Assembly: GCA_018268875.1 (NCBI GenBank)
Contig: JAFDVT010000822.1
Coordinates: 1 to 5,127, forward strand
DNA: 5,127 nt
Reading direction: 5' to 3'
From: Acidobacteriota bacterium
GTDB taxonomy: Bacteria; Acidobacteriota; Terriglobia; Bryobacterales; Bryobacteraceae
A model generated the notes under the pieces. It was not told the DNA's origin. It ran no database searches and worked only from the letters and a program-made list of their open reading frames with translations. Below are positions 1 through 5,127 of this stretch, piece after piece. The translations under genes were made by a program, and so were the position numbers. Positions within the stretch are counted from its first letter, which is position 1. Each line of letters starts with the position of its first letter.

Positions 1-2
1 CG

Positions 3-1349
3 GAACTCCGCGCGCTCGCCCCCGAAGGCAAACAACGCATGGGCGCCAGCCGCCATGCCAACGGCGGGCTCCTGCGCAAACCGCTTCGCCTCCCCGACTT
101 TTGCAACTACGCGGTCCCGGTGGACTCGCCCGCGCAGACCTATAGCTCGCCCACCTCTGTCCTCGCCAAATTCTTGCGCGATGTGATCAAGGCCAATCCG
201 CACACGTTCCGCATTTTTGGCCCTGATGAAACCGCTTCGAACAAGCTTGACGCCGTCTACGAGGCCACCGGCAAGACCTGGGTTGCCGAATACGAACCAT
301 CCGACGCCGACGGCGGTCACCTCGCGCTGGACGGCCGCGTCATGGAAATGCTGAGCGAACACACGCTCGCCGGCTGGCTCGAAGGCTACACGCTCACCGG
401 CCGTCACGGCCTGATGTCCAGCTACGAATCCTTCGTGCATGTGATCGACTCGATGTTCAATCAGCACGCCAAATGGCTCGAAAAGGCGAAGGACGAAGTG
501 GCTTGGCGCGCGCCTGTGCCTTCCATCAACCTGCTGATTACGTCTCTCGTCTGGAGGCAGGACCACAACGGCTTTACGCACCAGGACCCTGGGTTTCTTG
601 ATGTCGTCGCCAACAAAAGCCCCGACATCGTGCGCATCTACTTGCCGCCGGACGGCAACTGTCTGCTCAGCGTCGCCGATCACTGCCTGCGTTCCGTCAA
701 CCAGTACAACGTCATCGTCGCCGACAAACAGCCGCACCTCAACTACCTGAACATCGACGCGGCGATCAAACACTGCACCAAGGGTCTCGGTATTTGGGAT
801 TGGGCCAGCACCGGCATTGGCGACGAACCCGATGCTGTACTTGCCTGCGCCGGCGACATCGCGACGATGGAAGCGCTCGCCGCCGCCGCGATCCTGCGCG
901 AAAAGTGCCCGTCGTTGAAGCTACGCTTCGTCAACGTCGTCGATCTCTTCCGGCTGCTCCCGGATCGCGAACACCCGCACGGCCTTACCGATCGCGACTT
1001 CGACTCCATTTTCACCAAGGACAAGCCCGTGGTCTTTAACTTCCACAGCTACGCCGCGCTGGTCCACAAGCTCGCCTACCGCCGCCACAATCACGACAAC
1101 TTCCACGTCCGCGGCTACAAGGAAAAAGGCAACATCAACACGCCGCTGGAACTCGCCATCGAAAACCAGATCGATCGCTTCAACATCGCCATCGACATCC
1201 TGGATCGCGTGCCCGGTCAGCAGGTCAAAGCCGCTCCGATCAAGGAATGGCTGAAGGATCAGATTATCGAGAATCTCGCCTACGCCCATCGCGAAGGCAT
1301 CGACAAACCGGAAATTCGAGATTGGGTCTGGCCCGAAAAGAAGCTATAG
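3..1349 (+). CDS. xfp: Xylulose-5-phosphate/fructose-6-phosphate phosphoketolase, C-terminal part (5' end outside window)
   Basis: This ThDP-dependent cytosolic enzyme cleaves xylulose 5-phosphate (and often fructose 6-phosphate) with phosphate to acetyl phosphate plus glyceraldehyde 3-phosphate or erythrose 4-phosphate. The frame is open from the window edge, and residues upstream of the first ATG (39) already match the family (LRALAPEG then MGASRHANGG), so that ATG is internal. The visible 448 residues are roughly the last 55-60% of a protein normally near 800 aa. Visible blocks, numbered from the first whole codon: GPDETASNKL (about 73-82); MLSEH, whose Glu (about 119) matches by spacing the ThDP-activating Glu479 of the Bifidobacterium enzyme; SSYE with the equivalent of Tyr501; HNGFTHQDPGF with both active-site histidines (about 188 and 193); VADKQPHLNYL; GIWDWAS; and the C-terminal HPHGLTDRDF and FNFHSYAALVHKL blocks. 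No catalytic residue in the visible part looks lost. It converges on the acetate kinase gene, which uses its product acetyl phosphate. Family assignment is very secure; whether it prefers Xu5P or F6P cannot be read from this. Confidence 0.97.
   Translation, partial: ELRALAPEGKQRMGASRHANGGLLRKPLRLPDFCNYAVPVDSPAQTYSSPTSVLAKFLRDVIKANPHTFRIFGPDETASNKLDAVYEATGKTWVAEYEPSDADGGHLALDGRVMEMLSEHTLAGWLEGYTLTGRHGLMSSYESFVHVIDSMFNQHAKWLEKAKDEVAWRAPVPSINLLITSLVWRQDHNGFTHQDPGFLDVVANKSPDIVRIYLPPDGNCLLSVADHCLRSVNQYNVIVADKQPHLNYLNIDAAIKHCTKGLGIWDWASTGIGDEPDAVLACAGDIATMEALAAAAILREKCPSLKLRFVNVVDLFRLLPDREHPHGLTDRDFDSIFTKDKPVVFNFHSYAALVHKLAYRRHNHDNFHVRGYKEKGNINTPLELAIENQIDRFNIAIDILDRVPGQQVKAAPIKEWLKDQIIENLAYAHREGIDKPEIRDWVWPEKKL
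1344..1349. other. Interlocked stop codons of convergent xfp and ackA
   Basis: The palindrome CTATAG contains TAG on both strands: the xfp stop at 1347-1349 (+) and the ackA stop at 1346-1344 (-). The genes therefore overlap by 6 bases tail to tail. No hairpin followed by a T-run is visible within about 40 bases on either side, so neither transcript has an obvious intrinsic terminator here. Confidence 0.95.
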
Positions 1350-2405
1350 AAGCTCGCGAACCAACAAAGCCATCTGCCGCTCTTCATCGGTGCGCACCAC
1401 GCGAACTGTAACGGCGCTGCCTTGCGCGCTGATCAGGGCGCCGTTGGCGGCATTGCTCGCAACATCGAACCGCAATCCCGTCCATTCCATGCCCGCGCAA
1501 ATCCATTCGCGAAGCACGGCCGCGTTTTCGCCGATGCCGCCGCTGAACACCAGCGTATCCACGCCGCCCAGCGCGCCGGCCATCGCGCAGATTGTTTTGC
1601 GAACCTGGTAGCAAAACAGTTCCAGCGCCTCGCGCGCCGAAGGACGTGGGCTTTCGAGCAGCACCCGAACATCCCCGCTCACGCCCGAAACGCCCAGCAG
1701 GCCGCTACGTTTGTGGATCATCTCGTGGAACGCCTTGGCATCCAGATGCTCGACGTTTTGCAGGTACCACGCAAGGCCCGGGTCCAAATCTCCACAGCGG
1801 GTACTCATCGGAATTCCGGCCACCGGTGTGAAGCTCATGCTCGTGTCGATGCTCTTGCCCGCTAGCACCGCCGTGACGCTGGCCCCGCTACCCAAATGCG
1901 CGATCACCACGCGGCCGGCGCGTTCGGCGTCGTTCAACTGCCCCATGATGGATTGGCAGGAGATCCCGTGGAACCCGTAGCGCCGTACTCCACGAGCCTC
2001 AAATTCGCGCGGAATCGGCAATACGCGGGCCACCATCGGCAGGTCATGATGAAACGCGGTGTCGAAGCATGCGTAGTGCGGCACGTCCGGCAGCCTTTCC
2101 ATCAGACATTCGATGATGTGGATCTCTTCGGGAAGATGTTCCGGGTCATAAGGACTGATGCGCCGCAGTTCCCGTATCGCGGCCGCATCCAGCTTCGCGG
2201 GACCCGAATAGTTCGGCCCCCCATGCACCACGCGATGCGCCACCGCGCGCAGCGAACCCTTTGCGACGTTCGCATCTACCCACTCTGCCAACTGGTGCAC
2301 CGCCGGGCCTCCAGCGGCTTCCACCTTGCCACGCGCCGCCGTCCGATCCCCTTCGAAGAGGCCGTACTTGATGGTGGACGACCCACCGTTCACTGTCAGA
2401 ATCAT
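1344..2405 (-). CDS. ackA: Acetate kinase, short divergent form (acetate/propionate kinase family)
   Basis: This member of the ASKHA fold transfers phosphate between acetyl phosphate and ADP, giving acetate and ATP; here it probably drains acetyl phosphate made by the convergent phosphoketolase. Motifs in order (353 aa from the ATG): VNGGSS with Asn6; HRVVHGG with Arg58; DPEHLP; FDTAFH with Asp115; RRYGFHG with His146; HLGSGAS with His170; DTSMSFTP; STRCGDLDPG with Arg203; SGLLGVSGVSGD; VFSGGIGEN; and RTDEE near the C-terminus. These keep the equivalents of Asn7, Arg91, His123, Asp148, His180, His208, Arg241 and Glu384 of the Methanosarcina enzyme. The protein is about 45-50 residues shorter than usual (near 400 aa); about 32 are missing between Asn6 and Arg58. 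Several binding positions are altered (see findings). The ATG at 2405 gives the standard MILTVNGGSS start; a TTG at 2408 is the alternative. No Shine-Dalgarno is seen, and the mqnE stop is 7 bases upstream, so translation is probably coupled. Family is secure; acetate as the substrate is likely but not proven. Confidence 0.94.
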   Translation of the reverse strand: MILTVNGGSSTIKYGLFEGDRTAARGKVEAAGGPAVHQLAEWVDANVAKGSLRAVAHRVVHGGPNYSGPAKLDAAAIRELRRISPYDPEHLPEEIHIIECLMERLPDVPHYACFDTAFHHDLPMVARVLPIPREFEARGVRRYGFHGISCQSIMGQLNDAERAGRVVIAHLGSGASVTAVLAGKSIDTSMSFTPVAGIPMSTRCGDLDPGLAWYLQNVEHLDAKAFHEMIHKRSGLLGVSGVSGDVRVLLESPRPSAREALELFCYQVRKTICAMAGALGGVDTLVFSGGIGENAAVLREWICAGMEWTGLRFDVASNAANGALISAQGSAVTVRVVRTDEERQMALLVRELL

Positions 2406-2412
2406 CAAAACG

Positions 2413-3531
2413 CTAAGCGAGGATCGCGAACGCCGATTCGGTGCGTTCCACGCGGTTGTACCTGGTATCGCGCTCCACCGGTTCGCAACCAGCCTCGCGA
2501 ATCAGGCGCAGCAACTGATTGCGCCGCAAACCCTGCGTCACCGTCGAACCCGCGTCGTGATAGATCTTCTCTTCGACGACCGTTCCGTCAATGTCGTCCG
2601 CCCCGAACCGCAGCGCGATCTGCGCAACATGCGGCGTCATCATCACCCAGTACGCTTTGATGTGTTCGATATTGTCGAGCATCAAGCGCGCAATGGCGAT
2701 GTTCTTCAAATCCATAAATCCCGTCGTGCGCGGGATGTGCTGCAGCGGCGTGTTGTCGGGATGAAACGCCAACGGGATGAACGTCACAAACCCGCCGGTC
2801 TCGTCCTGCACTTCGCGCAACTTCACCAGGTGGTCCACACGATCGGCGGCCGATTCGATATGGCCGTATAGCATCGTGCAATTGCTTTTGAGGCCTTCTT
2901 CATGCGCGATGCGCGCGATTTCCAGCCATTCGCCGCCGTCGATCTTGTGATCGCAAATGATGCGCCGCACGGACTCTGAGAAGATCTCCGCGCCGCCACC
3001 CGGCATCGAATCCATCCCCGCCTCGCGCAGCTTGCGGATCACTTCGCGATGCGACAGCTTCGACCGCTTGGCGAACCACGAAATCTCCACCATCGTGAAC
3101 GCCTTCAGATGCACCTGCGGAAAGCGCTGCTTCAAGCCACGCAGCATCTCGCAGTACCAGTCGAGCGTCAATTCCGGATGCAGGCCGCCGACGATGTGGA
3201 ACTCGGTCACCGATTCGGTGTAACCCTCGCCCGCCCGATGCCAGATTTCTTCCAGCGACATCGTGTACGAAGTCGGATCCTTCTTCGTCTTTCCGAACGC
3301 GCACAAACGGCAACTGGCCACGCAAACGTCGGTGGGATTGATGTGCCGGTTCACGTTGAAATACACGGTCTTGCCGTGCTTCCGTTCGCGAACCATGTTC
3401 GCCATATAACCGATCGCCAAAAGGTCGTTCGATTCATACAGCGTCACGCCATCTTCAAAGCTCAGCCGTTCCCCCGCCGTAACTTTTTCGAGAATGGGAA
3501 CAAGACGCTGATCTTCGAACTGGGGAATCAT
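2413..3531 (-). CDS. mqnE: Aminofutalosine synthase (radical SAM), menaquinone biosynthesis
   Basis: MqnE joins 3-[(1-carboxyvinyl)oxy]benzoate to the adenosyl part of S-adenosylmethionine, forming aminodeoxyfutalosine in the futalosine route to menaquinone. It is a cytosolic [4Fe-4S] enzyme. The 372-residue product has the radical SAM cluster motif CVASCRLC (Cys70, Cys74, Cys77), preceded by the characteristic FNVNRHINPTDVC. Further on are EFHIVGGLHPE, FTMVEISWFAKRSKLS, SMPGGGAEIFS, TMLYGHIE and TFIPLAFHPDNT. The PGGGAEIF and FNVNRHINPT blocks favour MqnE over its relatives MqnC and CofH. The ATG at 3531 is chosen because GGAGAG lies 7 bases upstream (3544-3539), the length then fits the family, and the preceding codons of the longer TTG start at 3570 look unrelated. 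It overlaps the prenyltransferase stop as ATGA and is followed after 7 bases by ackA, which indicates a coupled operon. Nothing is truncated or broken. Confidence 0.95.
   Translation of the reverse strand: MIPQFEDQRLVPILEKVTAGERLSFEDGVTLYESNDLLAIGYMANMVRERKHGKTVYFNVNRHINPTDVCVASCRLCAFGKTKKDPTSYTMSLEEIWHRAGEGYTESVTEFHIVGGLHPELTLDWYCEMLRGLKQRFPQVHLKAFTMVEISWFAKRSKLSHREVIRKLREAGMDSMPGGGAEIFSESVRRIICDHKIDGGEWLEIARIAHEEGLKSNCTMLYGHIESAADRVDHLVKLREVQDETGGFVTFIPLAFHPDNTPLQHIPRTTGFMDLKNIAIARLMLDNIEHIKAYWVMMTPHVAQIALRFGADDIDGTVVEEKIYHDAGSTVTQGLRRNQLLRLIREAGCEPVERDTRYNRVERTESAFAILA
3528..3531 (-). other. ATGA start/stop overlap between mqnP and mqnE
   Basis: Read on the - strand, ATGA holds the mqnE start (ATG, 3531-3529) and the prenyltransferase stop (TGA, 3530-3528). 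This is the classical arrangement for translational coupling and supports one transcript and balanced synthesis of the two menaquinone enzymes. Confidence 0.92.
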
Positions 3532-4430
3532 AGGGGAGCTCTCCGGAACACGAGAATATCGGTGGCCCAAAACACAAAGAATAACATGCTGACATAGCCA
3601 TTTACGGTGAAAAACGCCGCATCCACGCGGCTCAAATCATCCGCCTTCACCAGGCTATGCTCATACAAAATCAACGCCGCCACGACGCCCGCGCCCGCCC
3701 AAGCCAGCCATCCTAGGCCAAAGCTTACGATCAGGGCTCCGATCGAAACCAGCATCAGAACATGCAGCAATCGCGCGACGTTCAGCGCCCCCGCGATACC
3801 CAAGCGGCTGGGAATCGAAAACAACCCTTCGCGCTGGTCGAACTCGTAATCCTGGCAGGAATAAATGATGTCGAACCCCGCCGTCCAGAACATCACGGCG
3901 GCGGTCAACCACAGCATCCGCGTGTCGTACGATCCGCGAATCGCGATCCAGGCCGCCGACGGCGCGATCCCCAGCGCGAACCCCAACACAAGATGCGCAA
4001 ACGGCGTGAACCGCTTTGTGTACGAGTAAAAGAAGATCACGCCCAAGGCGATTGGGGCGAGTTTCAGACATAGCGCATTCAACGACGCCGCAGCCCAAAA
4101 GAAGACGATGGAAGTCACCGCCAGGAAGCCCCACGCGAAGCCGCGCGACAGCGTGCCCGCGGGCAGTTGGCGTTTGGAAGTTCGTGGATTGCGCCCGTCG
4201 ATGTCCTGGTCGAGCAACCGGTTGAAGGTCATCGCCGCGGAACGTGCCGACACCATCGCGACAACGATCCAAAAGAGCTTGAACAGCAACCCGCCGGTGG
4301 CGAACCCGTCCTCGCGCCAGGCGAGCATCGCCCCGGTGAGCGCAAACGGCAGCGCAAAGATCGAATGCTCAAATTTGATCATCTCCAGGGTCAACAGGAG
4401 GCGCTTCCAGAAGGTGGACACTAGTACCAT
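3528..4430 (-). CDS. mqnP: UbiA-family polyprenyltransferase, MqnP type (menaquinone biosynthesis)
   Basis: This integral membrane enzyme transfers a polyprenyl chain onto an aromatic acid. Beside mqnE its likely acceptor is 1,4-dihydroxy-6-naphthoate of the futalosine menaquinone pathway, not 4-hydroxybenzoate. The 300 aa include the first Asp-rich motif NRLLDQDIDGRNPRT (residues 70-84, Asp74 and Asp78 for Mg-diphosphate) and the second, CQDYEFDQREGLFSIPSRLG (192-211, Asp194 and Asp198). About eight or nine hydrophobic helices surround them, as in the UbiA fold. The opening LEMIKFEHSIFALPFAL and the closing DDLSRVDAAFFTVNGY are typical of the MqnP/UbiA group. The start at 4430 (ATG) gives the usual length; the longer frame back to 4556 reads through the divergent gene in Arg-rich, non-membrane sequence. 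An internal ATG at 4382 would remove 16 residues and part of the conserved start. No Shine-Dalgarno precedes 4430. It is the first gene of the operon, so the promoter must lie inside the divergent DUF192 gene. Acceptor specificity is inferred from context. Confidence 0.9.
   Translation of the reverse strand: MVLVSTFWKRLLLTLEMIKFEHSIFALPFALTGAMLAWREDGFATGGLLFKLFWIVVAMVSARSAAMTFNRLLDQDIDGRNPRTSKRQLPAGTLSRGFAWGFLAVTSIVFFWAAASLNALCLKLAPIALGVIFFYSYTKRFTPFAHLVLGFALGIAPSAAWIAIRGSYDTRMLWLTAAVMFWTAGFDIIYSCQDYEFDQREGLFSIPSRLGIAGALNVARLLHVLMLVSIGALIVSFGLGWLAWAGAGVVAALILYEHSLVKADDLSRVDAAFFTVNGYVSMLFFVFWATDILVFRRAPL
3539..3544 (-). promoter_or_regulatory. Ribosome binding site of mqnE
   Basis: GGAGAG on the - strand lies 7 bases before the ATG at 3531, inside the 3' end of the prenyltransferase gene. 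It decides the start in favour of 3531 over the TTG at 3570. It is the only well-spaced Shine-Dalgarno among the four gene starts in the window. Confidence 0.75.
4425..4430 (+). promoter_or_regulatory. Possible -10 element for a leaderless DUF192 transcript
   Basis: TACCAT matches TATAAT at four of six positions, including the first two and the last T. It ends 8 bases before the ATG at 4439, so transcription from it would begin about at the start codon. No convincing -35 hexamer is seen 16-18 bases upstream. The element also covers the divergent prenyltransferase start codon. This is a weak prediction. Confidence 0.2.
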
Positions 4431-4433
4431 CTT

Positions 4434-4438
4434 AGGAG
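4434..4438 (+). promoter_or_regulatory. AGGAG abutting the DUF192 start codon (unusual spacing)
   Basis: AGGAG is immediately followed by the ATG at 4439 with no spacer, whereas a working Shine-Dalgarno needs about 5-9 bases. An in-frame TAG at 4433-4435 rules out a longer N-terminus, and starting later would destroy the lipoprotein signal. The motif is therefore either accidental, or the gene is translated by another route such as a leaderless mRNA. Confidence 0.45.
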
Positions 4439-4882
4439 ATGCGCTTCGCTGTCTGTCTGTTGATCTTCTTCTCTTTCGCCGCCTGTTCGCTGAAAGGCCC
4501 GTCCGCCGCCGAGGACTACTACAGCACCACTGTCTATCTCCCCAACGGCAAAGCAATCCTCGCCGAAGATGCCCGCACGGAAACCATGATGATGCGCGGC
4601 ATGATGTTCCGCGATTCGCTCGCGGAAGACCGCGGCATGCTGTTCACACACGGCGAACCGGGCAATTTTCCGTACTGGATGTTCCAGGTACGGGTGCCGC
4701 TCGATATCCTTTGGCTGGACAACAAGCACAACGTCGTGGAGATCGTCGAAAACGCCGCCCCGTGCGCGAAAAAGCCCTGCCCCTCATATGGCGGCAAGGA
4801 GAAAGCGTTGTATGTGCTGGAACTCGCCGGCGGCAGCGTGAAGAAACACAACCTGCGCACCGGCGACCGTATACGGTTCTAA
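4439..4882 (+). CDS. DUF192-family lipoprotein
   Basis: The function of DUF192 proteins is not established. This one has 147 aa. Residues 1-16 form a short lipoprotein signal: Arg2, a hydrophobic stretch VCLLIFFSF, then the lipobox FAAC with Cys16 as the expected acylated residue, so the mature protein is probably anchored in the membrane and faces the periplasm. The DUF192 domain covers about 50-146: RGMMFRDSL, DRGMLF, YWMFQVRVPLDILWLD (the family's usual WMKNTxIPLDILFID, with FQVRV at the variable part), a PC-x4-CPSY block (Cys109, Cys114), YVLELAGGS and the final TGDRIRF. A Met-rich cluster MMMRGMMF sits at 50-57. The start is fixed at 4439 because an in-frame TAG is at 4433-4435, yet AGGAG directly abuts the ATG, which is too close for normal Shine-Dalgarno use. 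It is divergent from the mqn operon (8 bases between starts) and converges with the VWFA-related gene, so it is probably monocistronic. Nothing links it functionally to its neighbours. Confidence 0.9.
   Translation: MRFAVCLLIFFSFAACSLKGPSAAEDYYSTTVYLPNGKAILAEDARTETMMMRGMMFRDSLAEDRGMLFTHGEPGNFPYWMFQVRVPLDILWLDNKHNVVEIVENAAPCAKKPCPSYGGKEKALYVLELAGGSVKKHNLRTGDRIRF
4879..4882. other. Overlapping stop codons of the convergent DUF192 and VWFA-related genes
   Basis: CTAA carries TAA on the + strand (4880-4882, DUF192 stop) and TAG on the - strand (4881-4879, VWFA-related stop). This is the second tail-to-tail overlap in the window and leaves no intergenic space for a separate terminator. Confidence 0.9.
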
Positions 4883-5127
4883 AACGCCCGCTGTGGCCTG
4901 TACCCCGGGCGGCACTGGATGCGGAACTTCTTGCCAACGTCCGACACCACTTCCACGGCGATCTTCCGGAACCCTTCGTTCGGATTCGGCTGCGGATAGT
5001 ACGTGATCGTGTACGAGTTGCCCAAGTCTTCGCGAATCGACTCGAACGCTTCCACCTGCTTCTGCCACGTTCTCGCGAAGTAACTCTTGCCGCCGGTACG
5101 TTGCGAAATCCGCCGGAAGATCCCGGC
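4879..5127 (-). CDS. VWFA-related (acidobacterial type) protein, C-terminal fragment
   Basis: Only the last 82 residues are inside the window; the gene runs in from the right edge on the - strand and ends at TAG 4881-4879. The visible part reads FRRISQRTGGKSYFAR, then a helix-like segment QVEAFESIREDLG, then SYTITYYPQPNPNEGFRKIAVEVV, and ends with a basic strand and RPGYRPQRAF. This order (TGG-x-yF, xxFxxIxxdLxxxYxxxYYP, G-xFRKIxVxV, xRPGYR) is how I recall the C-terminus of the VWFA-related domain family named for Acidobacteria (TIGR03436). Those proteins are usually secreted and have a von Willebrand factor A domain; neither the VWA core with its metal site nor a signal peptide is visible here. 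Their function is unknown. The stop overlaps that of the DUF192 gene by 4 bases. The family call rests on a short C-terminal match but is fairly distinctive, and it is the best taxonomic hint in the window. Confidence 0.8.
   Translation of the reverse strand, partial: AGIFRRISQRTGGKSYFARTWQKQVEAFESIREDLGNSYTITYYPQPNPNEGFRKIAVEVVSDVGKKFRIQCRPGYRPQRAF
4881..4911 (-). terminator. Weak terminator-like hairpin at the end of the VWFA-related gene
   Basis: On the - strand CGCCCG (4911-4906) can pair with CGGGCG (4890-4885) across a 15-base loop, and is followed directly by TTTT (4884-4881) running into the TAG stop. The stem is only six GC pairs, the loop is long and the T-run short. It lies inside the last codons of the gene, so it may be chance in GC-rich sequence. 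Confidence 0.2.

Noticed and set aside
39..41. ATG at 39 as the start of the phosphoketolase
   Set aside because: The frame is open to the window edge, and the upstream residues already match the phosphoketolase family; a start here would give about half an enzyme without its N-terminal ThDP domain.
1341..1354. Direct repeat AAGCT-ATAG-AAGCT at the xfp/ackA junction as a possible att or regulatory site
   Set aside because: Five-base repeats arise readily by chance, and there is no integrase, mobile gene or inverted repeat nearby.
1896..2660. A 254-codon open frame on the + strand opposite ackA and the 3' end of mqnE
   Set aside because: It lies antisense across two clearly real genes and their junction, its product is rich in Arg, His and Pro with no recognisable motif, and long antisense frames are expected in GC-rich coding DNA.
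3532..3570. Earlier TTG start of mqnE adding 13 residues
   Set aside because: The ATG at 3531 has a well-spaced GGAGAG, forms an ATGA overlap, and gives the normal MqnE N-terminus.
3049..3597. A 182-codon open frame on the + strand opposite mqnE
   Set aside because: It is fully explained as a shadow of the mqnE coding strand; it has no motif and low-complexity charged composition.
4449..4460. Tandem CTGT x3 in the signal-peptide region of the DUF192 gene as a phase-variation tract
   Set aside because: Three units are too few for slippage-driven switching, and the frame is intact; a chance run is the simpler explanation.
4431..4556. N-terminal extension of the prenyltransferase by 42 residues
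   Set aside because: It would be Arg/Ser-rich and lacks family similarity, and it would run opposite the signal peptide and first part of the well-supported DUF192 gene.
1..5127. Search for tRNA, rRNA, CRISPR repeats, insertion sequences, defence or toxin-antitoxin genes
   Set aside because: None was seen: almost every base belongs to the six metabolic or envelope genes described, and there is no room for an undescribed system beyond the arrangements listed as findings.

Overview
The window is a GC-rich, extremely gene-dense stretch of bacterial chromosome. It holds six protein-coding genes, the first and last cut by the window edges. Only 15 bases (2406-2412 and 4431-4438) lie outside coding sequence. 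No RNA gene, mobile element, CRISPR array or origin is visible. The gene at the right edge matches the C-terminus of the VWFA-related proteins that are abundant in Acidobacteriota. Together with futalosine-type menaquinone genes and a phosphoketolase/short acetate kinase pair, this suggests an acidobacterium, perhaps of the Bryobacterales/Solibacter type. That assignment is inference from gene content, not from a phylogenetic marker.

Layout. On the + strand, 3-1349 is the C-terminal half or more of a xylulose-5-phosphate/fructose-6-phosphate phosphoketolase (xfp). Converging on it from the - strand is a three-gene run, read right to left: a UbiA-family prenyltransferase of the MqnP type (4430-3528), the radical SAM enzyme aminofutalosine synthase MqnE (3531-2413), and a short acetate kinase (2405-1344). 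The prenyltransferase and mqnE overlap as ATGA, and mqnE and ackA are 7 bases apart, so these three are very probably one translationally coupled operon. Divergent from the operon, with only 8 bases between the two start codons, is a + strand DUF192 lipoprotein gene (4439-4882). Its stop overlaps the stop of the - strand VWFA-related gene (5127-4879) by 4 bases.

How the genes work together. Phosphoketolase splits sugar phosphates to acetyl phosphate, and acetate kinase converts acetyl phosphate and ADP to acetate and ATP, so these two form a short ATP-yielding pathway. Here they are encoded convergently, with their stop codons interlocked in the palindrome CTATAG, instead of in one operon. 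The acetate kinase is instead the last gene of a menaquinone-biosynthesis operon: MqnE makes aminodeoxyfutalosine, and the prenyltransferase adds the isoprenoid tail at a later step.

I see no clearly new multi-gene system. The points most worth checking are the divergent start pair without usable Shine-Dalgarno spacing, the interlocked convergent ends with no terminator, and the unusual active-site substitutions of the acetate kinase.
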